55,309 nt of DNA from Pseudomonadota bacterium (GTDB lineage: Bacteria > Myxococcota_A > UBA796 > UBA9615): NCBI GenBank assembly GCA_024229515.1, contig JAAESI010000219.1, positions 1 to 55,309 on the forward strand. The letters run 5' to 3'. The notes under the pieces were generated by a model. The model worked only from the letters and a program-made list of their open reading frames with translations. It was not told where the DNA came from and did not search any database. This document shows positions 42,103-50,282 of this stretch, in pieces; positions within the stretch are counted from its first letter, which is position 1, and the number at the start of each line of letters is the position of its first letter. Position numbers and translations under genes: made by a program.

Positions 42103-43371
42103 ATGCACGTCGCGTTCATCGTCAAAGACCCCCTCCCCGATCCCATCGTCATGCGCGGCGGGGCGGGGCTGGCCGCCGCCGGTCACACCGCCGAGGTGTT
42201 CGTGCCCGGGGCGGAAGCGGACCTGATCGAAGCGCTCCAGATGGCTGCGCCCGGGCTGCTCGCGTTCGCGCCCCACTCGGGCTTCGAGGCGTGGTGCTGC
42301 GCCGAAGCGGCCCGGCTCAAGGAGGCCGTCGGGCTCCCGACGGTGTTCTTCGGGCCCCACGTCGATGGGCATGCGGCGTCGGCGGGGGTGGACCTGAGGC
42401 GGGGCGGCGACCCCGAGCTCACCCTCCCCGCCCTGGTCGAAGCGTTGGAGTCCGGCACCCCCATCGCCGACGTCGCCGACGCTCCCCCCGAGGCCGACGA
42501 CGTGGACCAGCTGCCGGCCGCCGATCCGGGCGTCTACTACCGGTACCCCTGGGTGGGGACACTGCGCACGCTCCGGTTCGCGGTCGGACGCGGCCAGCTC
42601 GAGAACCTGCACGCCGACAGCACCACGACGTCGCACGAGCTCGCCCACCGCTTCGCCCCTGCGCGCCGCCTCTCCCCCGCGGTGGCGGTCGATCGGATCG
42701 CGGATCGCCTCGCCGGATCGCTGCAGACGGGGCGGGTGGCGTTCCTCGACGAGACGCTGCTGGCCGGCGGCCCGGACGACGGCTGGCTCCCCGACTTCCT
42801 CGCCCGGTACCGCCGGCGCGTGGGGCTCCCGTTCTCCTGCTCCGGACGCGCCGATCTGCTCCCCCCGGAGCGGATCCGGGACCTCGCCGCCGCGGGCTGC
42901 GACCTCCTCCGCCTCGGGGTCGAGTCGGGGGACGAGGCTCTGCGGGAGGCGGTGGTGGGGGCCCCGCTGCCGGACCGGACGATCGAGGCCGCGGCCGGCG
43001 CCCTCCAGGCCGCGGGGATCACGCTGCAGACCGTCGGCTTCCTCGGGCTGCCGGGGGAGACCACCGAGACGGCGCTGAAGCTCCTCCACCTCAACCGCCG
43101 GCTGAAGCCGCAGCACGCGTTCGCCATCGCGGTGCGAGACGACGACGCCCCGCTCCCCGACCCGGTCGAGCGGCTCCGCCGCCTCCTCCCCCTCGCGATC
43201 GACGTCCGCCCGATCGGCATGCTCACCCCGCTCCTCATCGAGCGGCCGCTGGACGAGCTGTACGGCACCCTGTTCCAGGTCCACTACGACGGCTCCGCCC
43301 TCCGCTGGATGGACATCCGCCGGCGGGAAGTGCTCGGGATCGCCGCGCGCATGCGGGCGAGTCGGGCCTAG
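42103..43371 (+). CDS. Radical-SAM-like B12-domain protein lacking the cluster cysteines
   Basis: 422 residues. The N-terminal domain matches B12-binding radical SAM proteins (LKEAVGLPTVFFGPHVDGHA, RRGGDPELTLPALVEALESG). The C-terminal part matches the radical SAM barrel closely: VAFLDETLLAGG, YRRRVGLPFSCSGRADLLPP, LAAAGCDLLRLGVESGDEALRE, GITLQTVGFLGLPGETTETA. Where active enzymes have SRGCPYxCxxC, this protein reads VGTLRTLRFAVGRGQLENLH, with no Cys. It therefore should not bind the 4Fe-4S cluster. It may be a catalytically dead regulator or subunit, or have a new activity. The gene follows the histidine kinase by 53 bases, and its end overlaps the convergent gene by four. Confidence 0.75.
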   Translation: MHVAFIVKDPLPDPIVMRGGAGLAAAGHTAEVFVPGAEADLIEALQMAAPGLLAFAPHSGFEAWCCAEAARLKEAVGLPTVFFGPHVDGHAASAGVDLRRGGDPELTLPALVEALESGTPIADVADAPPEADDVDQLPAADPGVYYRYPWVGTLRTLRFAVGRGQLENLHADSTTTSHELAHRFAPARRLSPAVAVDRIADRLAGSLQTGRVAFLDETLLAGGPDDGWLPDFLARYRRRVGLPFSCSGRADLLPPERIRDLAAAGCDLLRLGVESGDEALREAVVGAPLPDRTIEAAAGALQAAGITLQTVGFLGLPGETTETALKLLHLNRRLKPQHAFAIAVRDDDAPLPDPVERLRRLLPLAIDVRPIGMLTPLLIERPLDELYGTLFQVHYDGSALRWMDIRRREVLGIAARMRASRA

Positions 43372-43937
43372 TCGGCGGCCTTCTGGGCGGCGAACCGCAC
43401 GCTCCAGTCCACCCGGAGCGACACCTCGACGCTGCCGAGGCGCGTCTCGACCGACACTGCCTCGACGGACTCGGAGCCTTTCGCCGTGCCGGCGAAGCCG
43501 TCGCCAACCCGTCGCGCCTTCCAGGGGAGGTCTCGACCGAGGCCGCAGCAGGTGGCGGAGCCTTCGAGCCCGGCGCCGGCCTCGACCGCGTCCAGCCTGA
43601 GCACGCGGTCGTTGTAGAGGGCCAGCTCACCGGGGAATTCACAGCGCGCTTTGCCCGTGATGTCGCCGGCGTCGGGCACATCCAGGCCGATGACGCCTTC
43701 GCAGGAGCCTTCGGCGGGGAGCCGGTCGAGCCCTTCCTTCTTGGCGAGCACCTTGAGCGCTGCGCCCACGAGCCACGAAGGCTCGCTGGAGACCGCCCAG
43801 GTGGCGGTCGCGGGGCCGCCGTAGTGGCCCGGGGCGAGCGGGGTCCCCGCTTGGACGGGCGCGACCATCGTGAGGCCGAGCAGCACGAGTCCCAGGAGGT
43901 GCGGGCAGGAGAGCATCAGCCTCAGAGTAGAACCCAT
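43368..43937 (-). CDS. Secreted hypothetical protein
   Basis: About 189 residues from ATG 43937; other in-frame starts at 43952 and 43916 are possible. Signal peptide CPHLLGLVLLGLTMVAPVQA, then a beta-rich domain with Cys pairs (SCEGVIGL, KARCEFPGELALYNDRVLRL, SATCCGLGRDLPWKARRVGD) and a final strand VEVSLRVDWSVRFAAQK. The pattern resembles small periplasmic lipocalin- or SRPBCC-like folds, without a recognised family. Confidence 0.55.
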   Translation of the reverse strand: MGSTLRLMLSCPHLLGLVLLGLTMVAPVQAGTPLAPGHYGGPATATWAVSSEPSWLVGAALKVLAKKEGLDRLPAEGSCEGVIGLDVPDAGDITGKARCEFPGELALYNDRVLRLDAVEAGAGLEGSATCCGLGRDLPWKARRVGDGFAGTAKGSESVEAVSVETRLGSVEVSLRVDWSVRFAAQKAAD

Positions 43938-43996
43938 CCGGGCATCGAGCACCCCCTTGGGGGCGCGGCTGTGGAACAGTCACCGACGGAGGGTCC

Positions 43997-44788
43997 ATGG
44001 TCGACAAGCGCAAGAGGCTCAGCCGCGACGCCTACGAGAACGAACTTCGCCGTCTGCAGATCGAGCTGGTGAAGCTGCAGGCCTGGGTCCAGTCACAGGG
44101 GCTGCGGATCGCCGTCATCTTCGAGGGGCGCGATGCCGCCGGCAGAGGCGGCGCGATCAAGCGGATCACGGAGCGCACCAACCCGCGCACCTGTCGGATC
44201 GTCGCGCTGGGGACCCCCACGGAGCGCGAGCGCAGCCAGTGGTACTTCCAGCGCTACGCCCGCCACCTGCCGTCCGCCGGCGAGATGATTCTATTCGATC
44301 GCTCCTGGTACAACCGGGCCGGCGTTGAGCACGTGATGGGGTTCTGCACGGACGAGCAGTACCACGAGTTCCTCCGCTCCTGCCCGCAGTTCGAGTGCAT
44401 GCTGGTCCGCTCCGGGCTGATCCTCATCAAGTACTGGTTCAGCGTCAGCGACGCCGTGCAGGAGCGGCGGTTCCAGGATCGGATCAGCGACCGCACCAAG
44501 CGCTGGAAGCTCAGCCCCATGGACCTGGAGTCCCGCAAGCGCTGGGTCGAGTACAGCCGGGCCAAGGACGTGATGTTCGAGAACACCGACATCCCCGAGG
44601 CGCCGTGGTGGGTCGTCGAGGCGGACGATAAGCGGCGGGCGCGGCTCAACTGCATCCAGCACCTGCTGTCGCAGATCCCCTACGAGGAGGTGACGCCCCG
44701 AGTCATCGATCTGCCGCCGCGGCAAGAGGACCGCGGGTACGTGCGGCCGCCGATCGCCAGCCAACGGTTCGTGCCGGATCTGTACTGA
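43997..44788 (+). CDS. ppk2: Polyphosphate kinase 2
   Basis: 263 residues, normal for single-domain PPK2. Walker A is FEGRDAAGRGGAIK and Walker B is MILFDRSWYNRAGVEHVMGFC, both diagnostic, with the lid Arg residues in VQERRFQDRISDRTKRWKLSPMD. It transfers phosphate between polyphosphate and nucleoside di- or monophosphates, commonly making GTP or ATP from polyphosphate. It is cytosolic. It stands alone on the plus strand, convergent with the marR gene (10 bases between stops). Confidence 0.95.
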   Translation: MVDKRKRLSRDAYENELRRLQIELVKLQAWVQSQGLRIAVIFEGRDAAGRGGAIKRITERTNPRTCRIVALGTPTERERSQWYFQRYARHLPSAGEMILFDRSWYNRAGVEHVMGFCTDEQYHEFLRSCPQFECMLVRSGLILIKYWFSVSDAVQERRFQDRISDRTKRWKLSPMDLESRKRWVEYSRAKDVMFENTDIPEAPWWVVEADDKRRARLNCIQHLLSQIPYEEVTPRVIDLPPRQEDRGYVRPPIASQRFVPDLY

Positions 44789-44798
44789 GCGAGTTCTG

Positions 44799-45248
44799 TC
44801 AGCAGCAGGAGACCGATCCCGCCAACCGCGCCTCCGCGACCGCGGCCCGGACCTCGGCGAGCGCCCGCAAGACCTCGGCGTGCCGCCCCCGGGGAATCCG
44901 GGCGAGGATCGCGCTTGCGGCGTCTGCGGTCAGGTCGCGGAGCCGCTCCGCCTCCTCGTTCCCCGACTGGGTCAGCGCGATGAACACCTTCCGGCGGTCG
45001 TCGGTGTCCCGTCGGCGCTCCGCCCAGCCCCGCTTGGCAAGCCCGTCGACGAGCCGCGTCGTGGCCGACGACGTCACCCCCGCCACCGCTGCGAGCTCCT
45101 GCACGGTCCGCGGTCCGTCGAGCAGATCCTGCAGGGCGACGCACTGGGGAACGGTCACCGTGCCGCAGCAGATGGAGTCCCGCTCGAACGCCCCCACCAG
45201 CCGGCAGATCGCGATCAGCTCCGAGGTGAAGGAGGCGGCGTCGCTCAC
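44799..45248 (-). CDS. MarR-family regulator with cysteine motif, coupled to arsM
   Basis: 149 residues from GTG 45248; GTGA overlaps the stop of arsM. Winged-helix DNA-binding region: RTVQELAAVAGVTSSATTRLVDGLAKRGWAER, given as the family pattern at about residues 46-78, with wing residues DTDDRRKVFIALTQ. Cys15, Cys27, Cys28 and Cys36 cluster in the first helices (AICRLVG, DSICCGTVTVPQC) and two more end the chain (SCC). Such clusters bind thiophilic ions, so As(III) sensing is a reasonable inference. It probably represses its own operon at the palindrome upstream of arsM. Confidence 0.85.
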   Translation of the reverse strand: MSDAASFTSELIAICRLVGAFERDSICCGTVTVPQCVALQDLLDGPRTVQELAAVAGVTSSATTRLVDGLAKRGWAERRRDTDDRRKVFIALTQSGNEEAERLRDLTADAASAILARIPRGRHAEVLRALAEVRAAVAEARLAGSVSCC

Positions 45249-46087
45249 GCCGACGGCTTCCGCGCCTGGACCTTGTAGCTCCAGACCGACTCCGCGGCCC
45301 GCTGCACCGCGTCGGGTCCGATCGCCGCCGCGATCGCCGCCACCGTGGGGTCGCTGGTGAGGTCGGCGAGCAGGCCCGCGGCGGGGGTGCGGGTCCACGT
45401 GACGTCGACGAACCCGGCAGCTTCGATCGCGGCGAGGTAGTCGTCGGCGAGGTCGGCGCCGGCCACGCAGCCGACCCCCGCCGAGACGGCCCCCGCGGTC
45501 GCCTCGGGGAGCGGGGCGGTCAGCACGATGTCCGAGACAGCCAGCCGCCCCCCCGGCTTGAGCGCGCGGAACGCCTCGCGGAAGACCTGCGGCTTGTCCG
45601 GGCTCAGGTTGATCACGCAGTTGGACAGGACGATGTCGACGCTCGCGTCGGTGACGGGGAGCGCTTCGATCAGCCCCTCGCGGAACTCCACCCGGTCGGC
45701 GAGGTCGCGCTCGACGGCGATCCGGCGGGCGCGGGCGAGCATGTCCGGGGTCATGTCGACGCCGATGACCCGCCCGGTGGGGCCGACCTGGGCGGCGGCG
45801 GCGAAGGCGTCCATTCCGGCGCCGCTGCCGAGGTCGAGCACCGTCTCGCCCGCGGTGAGTCCGGCGATGGCGGTCGGGTTCCCGCAGCCGAGCCCGAGGT
45901 TGGCGTCCTGGGGGATCCACTCGAGCTGTTCGGCCGAGTAGCCGAGGCCGAGCGCGTGGGCGGTTCGGTCCGGTCCCGCTTCGGGGCTGCAGCAGGACGG
46001 CGCGCAGCAGGAGTTGCCTTCGTCCCTCGCGGTCTTGCCGTAGGCGTCGCGGACAGCGTCGTGGATGGTCTTGGGGTCGGTCTGCAT
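45245..46087 (-). CDS. arsM: Arsenite methyltransferase
   Basis: 280 residues from ATG 46087, chosen for GGAGG six bases upstream. A class I SAM-dependent methyltransferase: VLDLGSGAGMDAFAAA binds S-adenosylmethionine. The three conserved As(III)-binding Cys are in LGLGCGNP, LSNCVINLSPDK and GVGCVAGA, and an additional Cys-rich N-terminal element reads GNSCCAPSCCSP. It converts As(III) stepwise to methylated and volatile arsenicals, a detoxification step in the cytosol. It is cotranscribed with the marR gene that follows; a promoter with an overlapping palindrome lies just upstream. Confidence 0.93.
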   Translation of the reverse strand: MQTDPKTIHDAVRDAYGKTARDEGNSCCAPSCCSPEAGPDRTAHALGLGYSAEQLEWIPQDANLGLGCGNPTAIAGLTAGETVLDLGSGAGMDAFAAAAQVGPTGRVIGVDMTPDMLARARRIAVERDLADRVEFREGLIEALPVTDASVDIVLSNCVINLSPDKPQVFREAFRALKPGGRLAVSDIVLTAPLPEATAGAVSAGVGCVAGADLADDYLAAIEAAGFVDVTWTRTPAAGLLADLTSDPTVAAIAAAIGPDAVQRAAESVWSYKVQARKPSA

Positions 46088-46099
46088 GGGGGCCTCCAA

Positions 46100-46142
46100 T
46101 AATGTGTGCAGACATTAATAGATGCAGGCTTCACCTATACAA
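46100..46142 (-). promoter_or_regulatory. arsM promoter with overlapping operator
   Basis: Read on the minus strand: a -35-like TTGTAT (46137-46142), a 16-base spacer and a -10-like TATTAA (46115-46120). The perfect inverted repeat TAATGTGTGCAGACATTA (46100-46117) overlaps the -10 and extends to 13 bases before the start codon. Binding of a repressor there would block RNA polymerase, which suits autorepression by the MarR protein. Confidence 0.6.
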
Positions 46143-46165
46143 GACCGAATCGGGGATCGAGTCGA

Positions 46166-46741
46166 TCAGGTCTCGAAGAACGCTCGACCGCTCGCCGCCC
46201 AGTAGATCGACCAGAGGAGGAGGATCACGACTCCGCCCCGGGGCACGGCGTGGGGGTAGCGACGCCACACGACCGCCGCGCAGACCAGCAGCAGGGCCCC
46301 CTCGACGGCCAGCACCACTTCGGCGCCGTGGGCGCGGTCCCAGGTGCTCCAGGGGCCGTGCAGCTTCCACTGGCTCAGGGGCAGCAGGTGGCGGTGGGCC
46401 CGGTCGGCGTGGGTCGCCAGATCGACGAGGCTGTGCAGCACCGCGCCCCCGGCGAAGGCGGCTGCGGGGGCCCAACTGCGCCACAGCGCGACGGCGAGCA
46501 GGACCCCCGCGAGCACCAGCGAATGCGACAGGTCGGCGGCCAGCTCCCAGGCCTGATCGCTGTACTTCGCCTCCCAGATCGCGGTCCCGGTGTGCCCGCC
46601 GAGGAGGCAGTACCAGCCGTAGAAGAGCGCCGCGGGCACGTCCGGCGCGATCCCGCCCGCAAACGCAGCCCATCCGACCGTCGCGTCGGCGCGGCGATCC
46701 AACAGGGCGGTGGCGAGCAGTCCGTGCAGGGGTGTGTTCAC
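46166..46741 (-). CDS. YdjM-like membrane-bound metal-dependent hydrolase
   Basis: 191 residues from GTG 46741. Four to five hydrophobic segments carry conserved His/Asp positions typical of the YdjM/LexA-regulated hydrolase family: FAGGIAPDVPAALFYGW near the start, then VLHSLVDLATHADRAHRHLLPLSQWK, with the HSLVD...TH..R.H pattern that would bind metal at the membrane surface. Substrate unknown. Divergent from the CocE-type gene with about 100 bp between starts. Confidence 0.65.
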   Translation of the reverse strand: MNTPLHGLLATALLDRRADATVGWAAFAGGIAPDVPAALFYGWYCLLGGHTGTAIWEAKYSDQAWELAADLSHSLVLAGVLLAVALWRSWAPAAAFAGGAVLHSLVDLATHADRAHRHLLPLSQWKLHGPWSTWDRAHGAEVVLAVEGALLLVCAAVVWRRYPHAVPRGGVVILLLWSIYWAASGRAFFET

Positions 46742-46842
46742 GGCCGCGTTGTAGCGGAAGCGGCGGGACGGGGCTGAGGGCGCGGAGCTCCGGGCGGGCG
46801 TCGCTCATAAGGTCGCCGGGCCGTCGGGTGTAGGGTCCTGCC

Positions 46843-49101
46843 ATGGCCCGAACTCCGACCCCGCTGCTTCTTGTCCTCTCCCTCGCCGCGGCAGGGTGCG
46901 GGCCGTCGGAGCCCACCGTGTCGGACACGTTCGACGTGCGGGCGAGCGTCGAGCAGCTGCACATCTGGAACGGCCCCCTGGAGGTGGACTACGAGGTGCT
47001 GGACGGCACGGGCGAGGTCGTCGCGGAGGGGCGCTCGGACTACCAGGGGAGCCTGGTGTTCCGCGAGTTGACCCCTGGGAGCGACTACACGCTCCGGCTG
47101 GCCGACGATCCCGAGGATCTGACCGACATGCTCGAGGTCATGTCCATCGAGGGGAGCCTGCCCGACGCCTCCTTCTACGAGGACCAGACGCTGCAGGTGG
47201 GCAACGGCTACCTGACGACGCGTGACGGCACGCAGCTGTCGTACTTCCTGTCGCTGCCCGGTCCGATCGAGGACGGCCCCTACCCGACGCTGGTGAACTA
47301 CTCGGGCTACAGCCCCGGCCGCCCCGGCCGGGAGATCGGGGGCGCCGCTGCGGACTTCTGCGGCATCTACCCGATCCTCTGCGACGCTCCCGACTTCGCG
47401 TCCGGGCTCATCGGGGGGCTCATGGGCTACGCCGTGATCGGAGTGAACCTGCGCGGCACCGGCTGCTCGGGCGGCGCCTACGACTACTTCGAGCCGCTGC
47501 AGCTGCTGGACGGGTACGACGTCATCGAGGTCGTCTCGCGGCAGGACTGGGTGCTCCACAACCAGGTCGGCATGGTCGGGCTGTCCTACCCCGGCATCAC
47601 CCAGCTGTTCGTCGCCCGGACCCGGCCCCCGGGGCTCGCCGCCATCGCGCCGTTCTCGGTCATCGCGGACACCGGCTCGTCGACCTTGGTGCCCGGCGGG
47701 ATCTACAACAACGGCTTCGCGCTGCAGTGGATCGAGCACGTGCTGAACAAGGCCGAGCCCTACGGCCACGGCTGGATCCAGGACGTCGTCGACGCGGGCG
47801 ATACGGTCTGCGAAGAACACCAACTGCTGCACAGCCAGAAGCTCGACGCCATCGCCAAGGCGCTGGACAACCCGTACTACACGGACGAGGTCGCGCGGCC
47901 GGTCGATCCCACCAGCTTCGTGCACGAGATCGAGGTGCCCGTGTTCCTCACGGGCCAGTGGCAGGACGAGCAGACCGGGCCCCACTTCCCAGCGCTCTTC
48001 GACAAGTTCACCTCGTCCCCCGTCACGCGCTTCACGGCGGCCAACGGCGTGCACCCCGACGGCTTCGCGCCCCAGGTGCTCACCGAGTGGAGCACCTTCC
48101 TGGATCTGTACGTCGCCCGCCGCGTCCCCCGCATCGGAGCGGCGTTCGACCTGCTCGCCCCCATCTTCATCGAGGAGGTGTTCGGCGACGACCTGTCCCT
48201 GCCGCCCGGCCGCTACGAGGACTACGGGACCTGGGAGGAGGCCGCCGCCGCGTACGAAGCCGAGGGCGACGTGAGGATCATCTTCGAGTCCGGGGCCGCC
48301 GAAGGGATCGTGCCGGGCGCGCCCGAGGGGGCCTTCGAGGCGACCTTCGACCGGTGGCCGCTGCCGAGCACCGTGGCGACCCGGTGGTACCTCCAGCCCG
48401 AGGGCGGTCTGGCGTCGGCTCTCCCCCCCGCCGCGGGCGGCTCGTCGGCGTTCGAACACGACCCCGAGGCGGGTGAGCGGGGCACCCTCGCCAGCGGCTC
48501 CGTCAACCCCCCGCAGCCCGATTGGGCCTATGCCCAGCCGCTGCCGGGATCCGCGCTGAGCTTCCTCACGGAGCCCCTGGCCGAGGACCTGGTGCTGGTG
48601 GGGCACGGCAGCGTCGATCTCTGGCTTCAGTCCACGGCGGCCGACGCAGACCTCGAGGTGACCATCACCGAGGTCCGACCGGACGGGATGGAGTCGATCA
48701 TCCAGAGCGGCTGGCTGCGGGCAAGCCACCGCGCCCTGCGGGACGACGCCACCGAGCTGCGGCCGGTCAAGTCCCACTACGAAGCCGACATCGCCCCCCT
48801 GGAACCGAACCTCTGGACCGAAGTCCGGGTCGAGGTGATGCCCCACGGCCACGTCCTCCGGGCCGGTTCGCGGCTGCGCCTGGTGGTGGACACCCCGGGA
48901 GACAGCATGGCCCGCTGGCGGTTCCTCTTGAGCGACTTCGACACGCCGCCGACCTACACCCTCGGGCACGACGCCGAGCACCCCTCCAGCATCGCGCTGT
49001 CCGTCATCCCCGACGTCGAGGTGCCCACCGAGCGCCCGCCGTGCCATGCCCTGCGGGGGCAGCCCTGCCGGGAGTACGTGCCGCTGGACGAAGTCCGCTG
49101 A
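46843..49101 (+). CDS. CocE/NonD-type X-Pro dipeptidyl-peptidase-like hydrolase, lipoprotein
   Basis: 752 residues. Lipobox LSLAAAGC, then an Ig/CNA-B-like beta domain (about 25-120). The alpha/beta-hydrolase core has the nucleophile elbow VGLSYPGITQ, a candidate catalytic Asp in LTGQWQDEQTGPH and a His in ANGVHPDGFAP. The C-terminal jelly-roll typical of CocE/X-Pro peptidases includes LVLVGHGSVDLWLQSTA and SRLRLVVDTPGD. It would hydrolyse an ester or peptide in the periplasm or at the surface; members include cocaine esterase and cephalosporin acylases. About 100 residues longer than usual, due to the N-terminal domain. Confidence 0.88.
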   Translation: MARTPTPLLLVLSLAAAGCGPSEPTVSDTFDVRASVEQLHIWNGPLEVDYEVLDGTGEVVAEGRSDYQGSLVFRELTPGSDYTLRLADDPEDLTDMLEVMSIEGSLPDASFYEDQTLQVGNGYLTTRDGTQLSYFLSLPGPIEDGPYPTLVNYSGYSPGRPGREIGGAAADFCGIYPILCDAPDFASGLIGGLMGYAVIGVNLRGTGCSGGAYDYFEPLQLLDGYDVIEVVSRQDWVLHNQVGMVGLSYPGITQLFVARTRPPGLAAIAPFSVIADTGSSTLVPGGIYNNGFALQWIEHVLNKAEPYGHGWIQDVVDAGDTVCEEHQLLHSQKLDAIAKALDNPYYTDEVARPVDPTSFVHEIEVPVFLTGQWQDEQTGPHFPALFDKFTSSPVTRFTAANGVHPDGFAPQVLTEWSTFLDLYVARRVPRIGAAFDLLAPIFIEEVFGDDLSLPPGRYEDYGTWEEAAAAYEAEGDVRIIFESGAAEGIVPGAPEGAFEATFDRWPLPSTVATRWYLQPEGGLASALPPAAGGSSAFEHDPEAGERGTLASGSVNPPQPDWAYAQPLPGSALSFLTEPLAEDLVLVGHGSVDLWLQSTAADADLEVTITEVRPDGMESIIQSGWLRASHRALRDDATELRPVKSHYEADIAPLEPNLWTEVRVEVMPHGHVLRAGSRLRLVVDTPGDSMARWRFLLSDFDTPPTYTLGHDAEHPSSIALSVIPDVEVPTERPPCHALRGQPCREYVPLDEVR

Positions 49102-49190
49102 ATGGCGGGCGCGGGGTCGCTTCCTGACGGTTGCGGCTCTCGCGGGGCTGACTCGGTGCATCCTTGCCGCCCGAAGCGAAGGAGCCCCTG

Positions 49191-50264
49191 ATGGCGCAGC
49201 CCACGAGGCTCTCAGACGCCGCCCTGTTCACCGACGACGCCGCGTTCGATCTCGAGCGGAAGCGCGTCTTCCATCGCGCCTGGCTGGCGGCCTGCGCCGA
49301 GCACGAGATTGCGCGGCCGGGCGACTACCGGACCTTCGAGGAGGTCGGCCCGTCGGTCCTGTTGGTGCGGGGCCACGACGGGGTCGTCCGGGCTTTCCGG
49401 AACTCCTGCCGCCATCGGGGAGCGTGCGTCGCCGAGGGATCCGGCCGGGCCAGGAGCCTGACCTGCCGGATCCACAACTGGACCTACGAGCTGGACGGGA
49501 GCCTCCGGCCACCCCCCGCTGTCGACGGCTTCGAGGACTTCGATCCGGCGGACAAGGGGCTGGTGCCGGTTCGCTGCGAGACGTGGATCGGGCTCGTCTG
49601 GATCTGCCTGGACGACGACGCCCCCGAACTGCGCGAGACCCTTCACGGCGTGGACGAGGAGCTGGAGCCCTACAACCTCGAGCAGATGCGCCCGCTCCAC
49701 CAGCGGGTGGACACGCTCCAGAGCAACTGGAAGGCGATCCTCGACATCTCGCAGGAGACCTACCACGTGCCCGCGGTCCATCCCCGGAGCATCGGTCCCC
49801 ACCTCTTCTCGCAGCCCCAAGTCGAGGGGTACGGCGATCACCACCGGATGGTCGCCGACGTCGCCCCCTACCGGTGGCGCAGCTGGCTCGACCGGCGGTG
49901 CGCCCGCGGCGGTCCCTACACCGATGAGCAGCTTCGCTGCCTGCACAAGTACGTGGTGTTCCCGAACCTGATGCTCAACGTGCTGCCGTACCACCTCACG
50001 ATCTTCCAGACCTGGCCCATCGACGCTCACCGGTGCCGGTTCCACTACTCGTTCCATCTCCGCCGGGGCGTGCGGCCCCTGGAAGCGGTCCGGGGCGTCG
50101 GCACCTGGATGGCTTCCCGCCTCATCCTCCGGGAGGACCTGGCGGTCCTGGACCTGATCACCAAGGGAGCTGCCGCGTATCCCGAGGGGGACTTCGTGTT
50201 CCACGAGAACGAGGCGGCCCCCGCGTACTTCATGGGGACCCTCCGGCGCTGGCTCGACCGTTGA
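49191..50264 (+). CDS. Rieske non-haem iron oxygenase, alpha-subunit type
   Basis: 357 residues from ATG 49191, chosen for AAGGAG seven bases upstream; a TTG nine codons earlier is possible. Rieske 2Fe-2S ligands are Cys73-His75 (NSCRHRGACV) and Cys92-His95 (LTCRIHNW). The mononuclear iron site is ISQETYHVPAVHP with His192 and His197; a third carboxylate ligand should lie further on. Such enzymes use O2 and electrons from a reductase to hydroxylate, demethylate or cyclise a substrate. No reductase or ferredoxin gene is nearby. Eighteen bases separate it from the DUF455 gene, so the two probably form an operon and act on one substrate. Confidence 0.88.
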   Translation: MAQPTRLSDAALFTDDAAFDLERKRVFHRAWLAACAEHEIARPGDYRTFEEVGPSVLLVRGHDGVVRAFRNSCRHRGACVAEGSGRARSLTCRIHNWTYELDGSLRPPPAVDGFEDFDPADKGLVPVRCETWIGLVWICLDDDAPELRETLHGVDEELEPYNLEQMRPLHQRVDTLQSNWKAILDISQETYHVPAVHPRSIGPHLFSQPQVEGYGDHHRMVADVAPYRWRSWLDRRCARGGPYTDEQLRCLHKYVVFPNLMLNVLPYHLTIFQTWPIDAHRCRFHYSFHLRRGVRPLEAVRGVGTWMASRLILREDLAVLDLITKGAAAYPEGDFVFHENEAAPAYFMGTLRRWLDR

Positions 50265-50282
50265 GCGCGCCCCCCGAGTCCC

